64,000 bases of DNA, taken from Amarobacillus sp046328225 (GTDB taxonomy: Bacteria > Chloroflexota > Dehalococcoidia > Tepidiformales > Tepidiformaceae). The DNA lies in assembly GCA_046328225.1 (NCBI GenBank), contig JAXLWZ010000008.1, positions 1 through 64,000 of the forward strand, in the 5' to 3' direction. Each line of letters begins with the position of its first letter. Position 1 is the first letter of the stretch. The position numbers and the translations under genes are program-made. This document shows positions 39,237-47,202 of the stretch, one piece after another. Below the pieces are notes generated by a model. That model did no database searches. It was given only the letters and a program-made list of their open reading frames with translations, and was not told the origin of the DNA.

Positions 39237-41687
39237 TCAGGCGGTGACGGGCACCCCGACGCGGACGACGGCGATGGCCGACGATGCGAGGAAGTTCGCG
39301 ACGGCGCCGCCCTGGAGCAGGCTTGAGATGAACACGGTGCCTTCGCGGACGCGCTCCGTGACCGAGGCGGGGGCGCGCAGCGTGGCCGTGCCGTCGGTGA
39401 CCTCGATGATGTCCTCGTCGCTGATACCGAGGCGTGCGGCGTCCTGCTCGCTGACCTGGATGTGGTCATAGCGGTGGAGCCGTTCGGCCTCGGGGTGGCG
39501 GGCGGAGGCAGCATCGAGGGCCGTGTACAGGTCGCGGCCGGTGACGATGCGAATGCCCTCGCCGGCGGCGATGGCGTCCACGGGGACGGCGGTCGCCTTC
39601 GGCGCGGCGGGCACATCCAGGCGGACGCCTTCGCCGAGGATGAGGTCCCATGCCGGGCGGTAGCGCGCGTCGTGGGCGGCGACTTCGCCGAGGGCGGCAT
39701 CGGCATCGGCGGGGAGGCTCAGCCCGAGGGCCGCGCCGAGGTCGCGAAGGAGCTGGTAGAGCGGCTGGGCATCGCCTTCGGGCCGGATGGCGGGAGCGAG
39801 CTTCTGGGCGCGATGGTCGGCCTGGGTGTAGGTACCGGCGCCGGCGTAGGCACGGCCTTCGGCGAGCACCGCGGTCGCGCGCTTCACGGCACCGGAGGCG
39901 ACGCTGTCGATCGCCACGATCGTGGCGATGCTATCAAGGGCGGCTGCCGCGCCGGGGAGGCGCATCGTCGGGTCGTCGCGGACGACGAGGAGGCCGGCGA
40001 GCCCATCGAGCGGGTTCGTGCCGCCATCGATGGCGACGCCCGCATCCTGGAGGCCGTGGACATTGACTTCGGCAGGGAGCACGGCGAGGTGGTCCGATGC
40101 CTGCGCACCGAACAGGGCGATGGCGAGGTTCGCGGCGCCGGCTGCCATGGAACCGGCCACGGCCGGGCTCACGGGATTGGGCGCGCACACGATCATGGTC
40201 TCGCCGGGCTGGGCGGCTTTGAGGATTTCGACGGCCGCGACGAGCGCGGGCGGAGGCGTGCCACCGCGAACGGCGTCGGCGAGCTGCGCCGCGGCAAGGC
40301 CTTCCTCGCCACCGTGCGGGCGAACCCATGCCGCGGCGAAATCGACCAGTTCGCTGCGAAGGGAGCCGATGACGAGGACCTTCGCGCGGGCGCGAACGGC
40401 GGCATCCTTCACGCGGACGCTGAGGACGTTGTGGCTCTCCTCGAGGTCGTCGGCGATGACGACGACGGTCTTCGCGGCGGCGACCTTCGCGAGGTCTCCG
40501 GCGGTGCGCCACGTGCCGAGCCGGGCTTCGAGCGCGGTCCGAACGGCGCGCATCACCGGTCCGAGGGAGGAATCGGCGGCGGACTTGAACGCTTCGGCGG
40601 CGATGCGGCGGGCGAGCCAGGCTTCCTCGACGGTGGCGGTGGCGCCCACGAGCACGCCGACCTTGCCGCGGGCGGCGGCTTCCTTCAGCTGGCGGGCGGC
40701 CTCAGCGATGGCCTCATCGGTCGTGACCGGGACGTGGATGGCGCCGCGGCGCACGGTGTGCTTGGAAAGGCGCTCGCGGGGCTTGAGCGAATCGTAGTGG
40801 TAGCGGCCGCGGACGCAGATCTGGTCCCCGGAGACGGCGTTGCCGGAGGCGTTGGGGCGAACGATGTTGCCGCGGCCATCCTTCGAGCCGAGCTTGATGC
40901 TGCAGCCGACGGCGCAGGAATCGCAGGTGGTGGTGGTCCAGGTGTCGGGCTTGGCGACCCACTTGTTCGGGTGCTCCATGAGCGCCGCGGTGGGGCAGAC
41001 ATCGATGCAGGCGCCGGAGAAGTCGCAGTTGCTTTCGTGAATGGCGCCGCCGCTGCCGAAGGCGATACGCGTATCCCAGCCGCGGCCGGAGAGGGTGATG
41101 GCGCCGGTGTGGCGCTTCTCGTCGCAGGCGCGCTGGCAGCGGGTGCAGATGATGCACATCTGCGGGTCGAACTCCATGTAGGGGTTCGCGCGGTCGGCCG
41201 GGGGCTGGGGCGTCTGGTACCAGGAGCGCTCTTCGCCGACCCAGGGCTCATACCCGGACATGCCGACCATTTCGCAGGTGGCCTGGAGTTCGCAGCGGTA
41301 GTTCTTCGAGCAGGTCAGGCAGCGATGGGTGACGACGTCGTCGCGGAGGCAGATGTCGCCGGGGTGGCAATGCTCGCGGCGGTGGCAGGTGAGGCAGCGA
41401 TCGCTGTGGTTGGCGAGGATGATGGAAACGACGGCCTTGCGGGCTTCCTTGAGGTCGTCGGAATCGGTGGTGACGACCATGTTGTCCTGGACCTGGGTGG
41501 TGCAGGAGAGCTGGAAGCCGGGAGGGCCCTGGACATCGACGAGGCAGGAGCGGCAGCCGGCATACGGTTTGAGGCCATCGATGTAGCAGAGGTTGGAGAT
41601 GTAAACACCGTTCTGCTTCAGGACTTCCACGAGGGGAGCGCCCGCTGGCGCCTCGATGGTCTTGCCGTCGACGGTAATCGTTGCCAT
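39237..41687 (-). CDS. nuoG: NADH-quinone oxidoreductase subunit G (molybdopterin-oxidoreductase-like)
   Basis: An 816-residue peripheral-arm subunit of complex I. N-terminal [2Fe-2S] ferredoxin domain: C34, C45, C48, C62 (NLCYIDGLK, AGCRSC, LSC). Next the NuoG 4Fe-4S motif HSDRCLTCHRREHC, then two ferredoxin-like clusters (CIICTRCQRAC; CDFSGACIDVCP), and a TTCDSCAVGC cluster at the head of the molybdopterin-type domain (~265 onward). The last ~100 residues resemble the dinucleotide-binding barrel. It has slightly more Cys motifs than E. coli NuoG. It lies 524 nt from nuoI on the same strand, with an antitoxin-like gene between. Confidence 0.9.
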   Translation of the reverse strand: MATITVDGKTIEAPAGAPLVEVLKQNGVYISNLCYIDGLKPYAGCRSCLVDVQGPPGFQLSCTTQVQDNMVVTTDSDDLKEARKAVVSIILANHSDRCLTCHRREHCHPGDICLRDDVVTHRCLTCSKNYRCELQATCEMVGMSGYEPWVGEERSWYQTPQPPADRANPYMEFDPQMCIICTRCQRACDEKRHTGAITLSGRGWDTRIAFGSGGAIHESNCDFSGACIDVCPTAALMEHPNKWVAKPDTWTTTTCDSCAVGCSIKLGSKDGRGNIVRPNASGNAVSGDQICVRGRYHYDSLKPRERLSKHTVRRGAIHVPVTTDEAIAEAARQLKEAAARGKVGVLVGATATVEEAWLARRIAAEAFKSAADSSLGPVMRAVRTALEARLGTWRTAGDLAKVAAAKTVVVIADDLEESHNVLSVRVKDAAVRARAKVLVIGSLRSELVDFAAAWVRPHGGEEGLAAAQLADAVRGGTPPPALVAAVEILKAAQPGETMIVCAPNPVSPAVAGSMAAGAANLAIALFGAQASDHLAVLPAEVNVHGLQDAGVAIDGGTNPLDGLAGLLVVRDDPTMRLPGAAAALDSIATIVAIDSVASGAVKRATAVLAEGRAYAGAGTYTQADHRAQKLAPAIRPEGDAQPLYQLLRDLGAALGLSLPADADAALGEVAAHDARYRPAWDLILGEGVRLDVPAAPKATAVPVDAIAAGEGIRIVTGRDLYTALDAASARHPEAERLHRYDHIQVSEQDAARLGISDEDIIEVTDGTATLRAPASVTERVREGTVFISSLLQGGAVANFLASSAIAVVRVGVPVTA

Positions 41688-41841
41688 TCGGAAACCTGGA
41701 AGCCGGGCGTGCCCGGGCGAGGATGCGGGGACAATCTACCAGATCGTGAAGCGTTGCACGAACGGCGGGGGCGGGCGGGTCCAGGCGTTCCGCGGGCCTT
41801 CGCGGACTGCGTAGACTGGAACGCGGAACAGGGAGGACGGA

Positions 41842-42081
41842 ATGGCGGCACGAAGACTCACCGCGCTCATCGAACGCGAGGGGGAGTGGTTCGTCTCGCT
41901 CTGCCCGGAGTTGGATATCGCGAGCCAGGGACGGACGGTCGAAGAAGCGCGGGCGAAGCTCGCCGAGGCGTTGGAACCGTTCTTCGAGACGGCCAGCGAG
42001 GAGGAGGTCCAGCGGCGAGGGGCCGCCGCGCGTACCAAACGGGGCTCGAACGACGACCCGGCGGCCCGAGCCTTCGAATAG
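41842..42081 (+). CDS. HicB-like antitoxin-family protein
   Basis: A 79-residue protein with the HicB beta-alpha-beta pattern: LTALIEREGEWFVSLCPELD, ASQGRTVEEARAKLAEALEP and FFETAS. This fold is the antitoxin of HicAB modules, but many solitary copies exist and no hicA-like toxin is adjacent. ATG 41842 follows AGGGAGGACGG. The frame stops at TAG 42079-42081 and then stays open in the same frame for 40 more codons. Confidence 0.8.
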   Translation: MAARRLTALIEREGEWFVSLCPELDIASQGRTVEEARAKLAEALEPFFETASEEEVQRRGAAARTKRGSNDDPAARAFE

Positions 42082-42204
42082 GCCGAACCCGACGACGAGC
42101 CGCTATCGGATCAAGAAGCCGCGGAACTGGACGCGCGGATCGCGCACGGCGACTGGGTGCCGGACGAAGTGGTCCGTGGGCTTCTCGCGAGGATGCGGCC
42201 CTAG
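42082..42204 (+). pseudogene. In-frame continuation after the HicB stop, no start codon
   Basis: Directly after the TAG of the HicB-like gene the same frame continues for 40 sense codons to a second TAG. The predicted peptide (SDQEAAELDARIAHGDWVP, then DEVVRGLLARMRP) has coding-like composition and resembles the helical ends of addiction-module proteins, yet no ATG or GTG starts it. It may be the C-terminal part of a longer protein cut by a nonsense change, a stop-codon readthrough extension, or a decayed neighbour. Confidence 0.4.
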
Positions 42205-42211
42205 GTCGGAC

Positions 42212-42685
42212 TTAGAGGCGGTGGTAGTCCGCGTCGGGAGCGGGGGCCTTCATGCCGTTCGGGTAGGTGTTGTTGTTGCGGCCGAGGAAGCCCTGGGCGA
42301 CGCGCGTGAGGGCGTGCTTGTCGCGGTACATCTCGTCGAACACGTAGACGGCGTCATCGAGCGGGCCGCCGGGCTGGATCGCCTCGTAGGGGCAGGCTTC
42401 GGTGCACAGGCCGCAGTACATGCAGATGCGGAAATCGATCTCATAGCGGTCGATATTGCGGCGGCCTTCGGCATCCTGGCTGGTGGCCACGAGGATGCAG
42501 CCGTCCGGGCAGGCCTGGGCGCAGGTGCTGCAGCCGGTGCAGCGCTCTTCGAACCAGAGAAGGTTGGTGCGCGCGTAGACGGGGACGGCGCGGGTCTCCT
42601 CGGGATACTGGAGCGTGGCCACGGGGCGGAAGAGCGACTTGAGCGTGAGGCTCATGCCTTTGGCGATGCCGGAGCCGTAGGCCAT
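42212..42685 (-). CDS. nuoI: NADH-quinone oxidoreductase subunit I
   Basis: A 157-residue ferredoxin-type subunit with two 4Fe-4S clusters in complex I. Ligands: CTGCSTCAQACP (C49, C52, C55, C59) and CMYCGLCTEACP (C88, C91, C94, C98). N-terminal helix MSLTLKSLFRPVATLQYPEE is typical of NuoI. It converges with the HicB-like gene (+). It is on the same strand as nuoG, but other nuo genes are not in the neighbourhood. Confidence 0.95.
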   Translation of the reverse strand: MAYGSGIAKGMSLTLKSLFRPVATLQYPEETRAVPVYARTNLLWFEERCTGCSTCAQACPDGCILVATSQDAEGRRNIDRYEIDFRICMYCGLCTEACPYEAIQPGGPLDDAVYVFDEMYRDKHALTRVAQGFLGRNNNTYPNGMKAPAPDADYHRL

Positions 42686-42855
42686 TATCCATCCCCCGCC
42701 GGCTCCCGTTCTTCGAGCGACACGGCAGCGTTGAGTCTAGCAAAAGCGGCATTGTGAGAACAAACACGAACGGTGTGTCCCGAAGTGGAGGGAAACGCCG
42801 GATGTTGTCGCCCGCGGTTCACCTGCCGGTCACGCGCGGCGCCGGCGGCGAGCCC

Positions 42856-42861
42856 GATACT
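42856..42861 (+). promoter_or_regulatory. -10-like hexamer (GATACT) before the GGDEF-like gene
   Basis: GATACT, exactly 7 nt, then ATG 42869; the same hexamer and spacing as at 13755. Confidence 0.45.
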
Positions 42862-42868
42862 TTCGACG

Positions 42869-43534
42869 ATGGCCGAAAAATCGTCATCACGCTGGCGGCG
42901 GTTCCCGGGGTTTCGCGACGCGCGTTCGCACCCGGAAGCTGACGCGCCCGAACGGCCGGCACCGGTTCCCGGCAGGCAGCCTCTGCTGGACCAGCTCGCG
43001 CGGGAAATCGCGCGGAGCGAGCGCGCGGGCACCCCGGTCTCGCTGGCGATGGTGGAGCTGAGCGGAGCCGCCGAGATCGCGACCCGGATGGGGCCGGCGG
43101 CCGTGAACGAAGCGTTTGAGCACCTCAAGGGCGCGCTGGGTCGCGTGACGTGGGCTGGTGATTATGTCGCGGATGCAGAGGGCGGGAGGTTCGCCGTCGT
43201 GCTCGTGGATGGTGATGGCGACAACCGCGCCAGGTTCGCGCGAAGGGTCGCACTGGCGGTGGCGAACCGCGCGGTGGCAGGCCCACGGGGTTCGCTGCGG
43301 GTGGCGACGGACATCGTGGAGTACTCGCGGACGCGGCACCACGACCCGGAGACGTTCCTCGGGGCGGCGACCGGCGAAGCGCCATCCGAGTTCATGCCAT
43401 CGCCCTCGGCATACGCGGAGCTGCGGAAGGCGCGGCGCGCGGACCCGCACGAGCTTCGGCGGCAGCTCGGCCTGAAGGCGCCGGCGGGCTCGCCGGAACC
43501 GCGCGGGCGGCTGTTGCGCGGCTTTCGAACGTGA
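42869..43534 (+). CDS. Degenerate GGDEF-fold protein
   Basis: A 221-residue protein. Residues ~45-150 follow the GGDEF (diguanylate cyclase) fold: LLDQLAREIARSERAGTPVS, then a long helix, AGDYVADAEGGRFAVVLVD. The signature (usually RxGGDEF) reads EGGRF, so the catalytic acidic residues are lost and c-di-GMP synthesis is unlikely; a binding or structural role is possible. The N-terminus is Ser/Arg/Pro-rich, and the C-terminal ~70 residues are basic. The start has no ribosome-binding site but a -10-like hexamer 7 nt upstream. Confidence 0.6.
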   Translation: MAEKSSSRWRRFPGFRDARSHPEADAPERPAPVPGRQPLLDQLAREIARSERAGTPVSLAMVELSGAAEIATRMGPAAVNEAFEHLKGALGRVTWAGDYVADAEGGRFAVVLVDGDGDNRARFARRVALAVANRAVAGPRGSLRVATDIVEYSRTRHHDPETFLGAATGEAPSEFMPSPSAYAELRKARRADPHELRRQLGLKAPAGSPEPRGRLLRGFRT

Positions 43535-43643
43535 AGTTCGCCACACGACGACACTGAACGCCCGTGGGTATCATCGCGGCGTCGCGGTGCGCGTACGAAG
43601 CGCGGCCGGGCTAGAAAGCAGAACATGTCCGGGACGGCCCTTT

Positions 43644-43720
43644 CCTGATCTCCTTCACGCGGGTTCGCACGCTCCACCGGAGTGTGCGCGCCGGGCGTGA
43701 TGTTGCCCTTCGAGATCAGG
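43644..43720 (+). promoter_or_regulatory. Nested-hairpin leader that can mask the RNHCP ribosome-binding site
   Basis: A perfect 9-bp outer stem (CCTGATCTC 43644-43652 / GAGATCAGG 43712-43720) whose 3' arm includes most of the AGGAG ribosome-binding site (43718-43722), and an inner 10-bp stem (43666-43675/43679-43688, one G-U). Folding would hide the TTG start's ribosome-binding site. Confidence 0.5.
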
Positions 43721-43732
43721 AGAACCCTTGCT

Positions 43733-44071
43733 TTGAGTACGGAAGAGTTCCGTTGCATCCGGTGCCGCCGGATGGTCGGCCTGCGTGCGCTCGGTACGGC
43801 GCATCGTAACCATTGTCCCCATTGCCTCTGGAGCCGGCACCTGGACGTTTCGCCGGGGGACCGGCGGGCGGAGTGCGGCGCGAAAATGGAACCGGTCGCG
43901 GTAACGCTCGACAGCGGCGGCGAATGGGCCGTCATCCATCGCTGCCTGGCGTGCGGGGTGCTGCACGCGAACCGGGTGGCCGGCGATGACAACCTGGTGG
44001 TGCTGATGGCGCTGGCGGCCCGGCCGCTGGCGGCGCCGCCGGTGCCCATGGAATACCTCCCGGGGCCGTGA
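43733..44071 (+). CDS. RNHCP-domain protein
   Basis: A 112-residue protein named after its motif: HRNHCPHCLWSRHLDVSPGDR at ~23-43 (motif RNHCP). Before it FRCIRCRRMV, after it ECGAKMEPVAV and IHRCLACGVLHANRVAGDDN. The Cys/His pairs suggest zinc binding; the function is unknown. The start is TTG 43733, 10 nt after AGGAG; upstream ATG 43700 is in frame but would place the ribosome-binding site inside the gene. Confidence 0.85.
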   Translation: MSTEEFRCIRCRRMVGLRALGTAHRNHCPHCLWSRHLDVSPGDRRAECGAKMEPVAVTLDSGGEWAVIHRCLACGVLHANRVAGDDNLVVLMALAARPLAAPPVPMEYLPGP

Positions 44072-44082
44072 CCCTGGAATGC

Positions 44083-44112
44083 ACGAGGGGCGCCGTCGCC
44101 GGCGCCCCTCGT
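44083..44112. terminator. Bidirectional terminator between RNHCP and SDR genes
   Basis: A perfect 13-bp stem ACGAGGGGCGCCG/CGGCGCCCCTCGT with loop TCGC, followed by TTGCG on the plus strand; it separates convergent genes. Confidence 0.85.
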
Positions 44113-44133
44113 TTGCGTTCCCGCGGGTACGAA

Positions 44134-45042
44134 TCAGGCCTTGGCCTTGCTCGCGAGGTAGTCCTTGAGCGTCTGGCCGGAGCGCCACATGGGGGTGGCG
44201 CCTTCGAGGCTGGTGATGGCCTCCCAGTTGGCTTCGCACCACTCGGCGTCCTTGAGGGATTCCATGCCGGGCTGCAGGCCGGGGCCCTTGACCATGGCCG
44301 CGCGGTTGAAGTTGCCGGCGCCGGCTTCGATCACGAGGCCGCTGTCCTGGCACTCCTTCGAGACCATGTAGACGACGGCCGGCACGACGAGCTCGGGCTT
44401 CAGGCGGTCGACCATCTCCTGGGGCATGACGGTCTGGGTGAGGCGCGTGCCGGCGACGGGCGCGACGGTGTTCACGTTGACGTTGTACTTGGCGCCTTCC
44501 TGCTTGAGGACGTTCATGAGGCCGAGCATCGCCGTCTTGGCGGCGCCGTAGTTGGCCTGGCCGAACTGGCCCCAGATGCCGGACGAGGAGGTCGTGAGGA
44601 CGACGCGGCCATAGGACTGCTGGCGGAAGACTGGCCAGGCCGCGCGCAGCACGGTGAACGAGCCCTTGATGTGGACGGCGAAGACCTTGTCCCAGTCCTC
44701 TTCGCTCATGTTATGGAAGGCGATGTCGCGGAGGATGCCGGCGTTGCAGATGACGACATCGAGGCGGCCGAAGGTGTCGATGGCGGTCTTCACCATGTTG
44801 AAGCCACCGTCGTAATCGGCGACGGAGTTGTAGTTGGCGACGGCTTCGCCGCCCGTCTCCTTGATCTCATCGACGACCTTCTGGGCGGCCGAGCGGTTTT
44901 CGCCGACGCCGAAGGGGTCACCGCCGAGGTCGTTGACGACGACCTTCGCGCCGCGGCGGGCGAGATCGATGGCGTAGGCGCGGCCGAGGCCGGCGCCGGC
45001 ACCGGTGACGAGGGCCACCTGGCCTTCGAAGGAAATGGTCAT
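44134..45042 (-). CDS. SDR-family dehydrogenase, (3R)-hydroxyacyl-CoA dehydrogenase type
   Basis: A 302-residue short-chain dehydrogenase. NAD(P)-binding GAGAGLGRAYA (~15-25), then VVNDLGGDPFGVGENRSAAQ, characteristic of the dehydrogenase part of peroxisomal-type multifunctional enzyme 2. Catalytic Ser in TTSSSGIWG and YGAAK (Tyr/Lys). Probably oxidises 3-hydroxyacyl-CoA or a bulky alcohol; the substrate is inferred from family. ATG 45042 follows AGGGG. A palindromic hairpin lies just upstream. Confidence 0.87.
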   Translation of the reverse strand: MTISFEGQVALVTGAGAGLGRAYAIDLARRGAKVVVNDLGGDPFGVGENRSAAQKVVDEIKETGGEAVANYNSVADYDGGFNMVKTAIDTFGRLDVVICNAGILRDIAFHNMSEEDWDKVFAVHIKGSFTVLRAAWPVFRQQSYGRVVLTTSSSGIWGQFGQANYGAAKTAMLGLMNVLKQEGAKYNVNVNTVAPVAGTRLTQTVMPQEMVDRLKPELVVPAVVYMVSKECQDSGLVIEAGAGNFNRAAMVKGPGLQPGMESLKDAEWCEANWEAITSLEGATPMWRSGQTLKDYLASKAKA

Positions 45043-45059
45043 GGAGCACCCCTGTTCAT

Positions 45060-45092
45060 CGGCGCCGAATCGGATTCGAAAATTCGGCGCCG
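45060..45092. repeat. Inverted repeat between asnB and SDR genes
   Basis: A perfect 11-bp inverted repeat CGGCGCCGAAT/ATTCGGCGCCG with an 11-nt centre, 18 nt upstream of the SDR start. It lacks a T-run and could be an operator or a transcript-ending hairpin for asnB. Confidence 0.6.
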
Positions 45093-45170
45093 GGATGGGC
45101 CAAGTGTCTCACAGGGGGAATTGAGGGGCACATCGAGGGGTTCGATGGCGGCCATTGGCGGGAGTGGCGC

Positions 45171-47072
45171 CTACCAGTCGAGGCCGCTCACTTCGGCCTT
45201 CATGCGCTGCGTGCCGGGGCCGCGGGAATCGATGAGCTGGCAGAACCAGGCCTCGGTACTGGCGACGCGCCAGGCGAGGGTTTCGCTGCCGCCGCTGTCG
45301 AGGTGTTCGCGCAGGCGAAGCACCGAACGGGGATTGAAGAACGCGGGGCGGGATTCGGCCGAACGGAGGTGGTTGCTCACCCAGTCGCGCAGGACGCCGT
45401 GGACCCACTGCTTCTGCGGCGGCGCATAGGCGAGCTTGTCCTTCCGGTTGATGATGTTGTCGGGCACGATGCCGCGCATCGATTCGCGCAGGGTCACCTT
45501 CGTCACCGCCTGGTTCAGCAGCAGGTCGGGGGGGAGGCCGAAGGTGTATTCGACGAGGCGATGGTCGAGGAAGGGCAGGCGCACTTCGCGGCTGAAGGCC
45601 ATGCTGTTCCGGTCGGCGTAGCGCAGGAACTCGGGAAGCTGGGTGGTGGTCTGCCAGCGAACGAGCTCGTTGCGGAGGCGGTCGGGGAACGGCTCGTAGG
45701 TATCGACGTGGGCGGGCGCGAATTCGCGATGGAGGTCGTGCGCGACGACATCGCCGGAGCGGTAGTAGAGCTCGGCCAGGTTGTCGCGGAAGCGGCCGGG
45801 GAGCAGGTAGTAGGCGGCGAAGAGCCCGGGCTCGGCGAGGCCGCCGTGGTAGCGGCGCAGGAAGGCGATCATTTCGCGGCCGACCTTATCGACGCGGCCG
45901 TGGCGGAGCCAGTGGGCCCAGAACATGCCGTGGGACTGGTCGTAGCCGGCAAGGGACTCATCGGCGCCCTGGCCATCGAGCAGGACGGTGGTGCCGTTCT
46001 CGTGGGCGAGCCGCATGACGCTCCACTGGGCGAACGGGCTGGCGCTCGCCATGGGCTCTTCCTGGTGCCACTGGAGCGTGGCGAACTCGTTCGCGAAGCC
46101 TTCGGGTTCGACCCAGACAGCGTGGCCATCGGCGTCGACATGGTGGGCGACGGCATCGATGAAGCGGCCTTCGTCGTGGGCCTGGGAGTGGAAGCGGGCG
46201 CTGAAGGTCTTCTGGTGGACGGCCTGCGCGCCCTTCTGGGCGTGGATGGTGGAGACGATACTGGAAGAATCGAGGCCGCCGCTGAGGCTGCTGCCGACGG
46301 GGACATCGCTGCGCAGGCGGATGCGGACGGAATCGAAAAGGAGCTCGCGGTAGCGTTCGATGGCGCCGCGGCGGGTGCGGGGAACGCTCGCGGAGGTGGC
46401 GTGCCAGTAGCGCCGCGGCTCGCCGCGGCCGTCGGCATCAAGCACGAGATAGTGGGCGGCGGGGAGGCTTTCGATGCCTTCGAAGAACGTCTGGTGGTCG
46501 AGGTCGAGGTCGCCGCGCGAGAGGTACCGGAAGACGACGGTGCGGTTGGGCACGCGAAGCTCCGGCCGGACAGCGAGGATGGCCTTCATTTCGCTGGCGA
46601 AGACGGCGCCACGCGGCGAACGCGCGATGTAGAGCGGCTTCTCGCCGAAACGATCGCGGGCGAGGAAGAGCTGGCGCCGGCGGTTATCCCAGAGGGCGAA
46701 AGCGAACATGCCGTTGAGGCGCTGGAGGCAATCGGCGCCCCACTGTTCGTAGGCGCGGAGGATGACCTCGGTGTCGCCGGTCGAATGGAAGGTGTGGCCG
46801 AGGTCCTTCAGCTCCTGGCGGAGTTCGACGTAGTTGTAGATCTCGCCGTTGAAGATCAGGCTGAGGCCGGCGAACTCATCGACGAACGGCTGATCGGACG
46901 CGGAGGAGAGGTCGATGATGGCCAGGCGCGTGTGGCCGAAGCCGATCCCGGGCGCGAAATAGCTGCCGTCGCCATCGGGGCCGCGGTGGCGCAGGGTGGC
47001 GACCATGGCCTCGACGTGGCCCGGGGGGACGGGTTCGCCGCCGGTTCGCATGATGCCCGCGATGCCGCACAC
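45171..47072 (-). CDS. asnB: Asparagine synthase (glutamine-hydrolysing)
   Basis: A 633-residue two-domain enzyme. The N-terminal glutaminase domain begins with the catalytic Cys at position 2 (M-CGIAGIM), then RHRGPDGDG and FNGEIYNYVELR. The synthetase domain (~235 onward) has the ATP pyrophosphatase loop SLSGGLDSSS and LLDGQGADESLAGYD. GTG 47072 is required so that Cys becomes residue 2; a GGAGGAAGG lies upstream. The family also includes AsnB-like amidotransferases that modify surface polysaccharides, so the acceptor is not certain. Confidence 0.9.
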   Translation of the reverse strand: MCGIAGIMRTGGEPVPPGHVEAMVATLRHRGPDGDGSYFAPGIGFGHTRLAIIDLSSASDQPFVDEFAGLSLIFNGEIYNYVELRQELKDLGHTFHSTGDTEVILRAYEQWGADCLQRLNGMFAFALWDNRRRQLFLARDRFGEKPLYIARSPRGAVFASEMKAILAVRPELRVPNRTVVFRYLSRGDLDLDHQTFFEGIESLPAAHYLVLDADGRGEPRRYWHATSASVPRTRRGAIERYRELLFDSVRIRLRSDVPVGSSLSGGLDSSSIVSTIHAQKGAQAVHQKTFSARFHSQAHDEGRFIDAVAHHVDADGHAVWVEPEGFANEFATLQWHQEEPMASASPFAQWSVMRLAHENGTTVLLDGQGADESLAGYDQSHGMFWAHWLRHGRVDKVGREMIAFLRRYHGGLAEPGLFAAYYLLPGRFRDNLAELYYRSGDVVAHDLHREFAPAHVDTYEPFPDRLRNELVRWQTTTQLPEFLRYADRNSMAFSREVRLPFLDHRLVEYTFGLPPDLLLNQAVTKVTLRESMRGIVPDNIINRKDKLAYAPPQKQWVHGVLRDWVSNHLRSAESRPAFFNPRSVLRLREHLDSGGSETLAWRVASTEAWFCQLIDSRGPGTQRMKAEVSGLDW

Positions 47073-47189
47073 GGTGTGGCCCTTCCTCCCTCGCCCGCCC
47101 CGGCGAACTTGGATGGTACCAGCGGGGGACCTAACCGGGTAGGCAAAAGTCGCAAAGTCCGGTGTGAAACAGGCGATGGCTCGTTCCCG

Positions 47190-47195
47190 TATAGT
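47190..47195 (+). promoter_or_regulatory. -10 hexamer (TATAGT) of leaderless hydrolase gene
   Basis: TATAGT, 7 nt, then ATG 47203, with no ribosome-binding site; the -35 region is unclear. Confidence 0.5.
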
Positions 47196-47202
47196 GGCGA
47201 CG

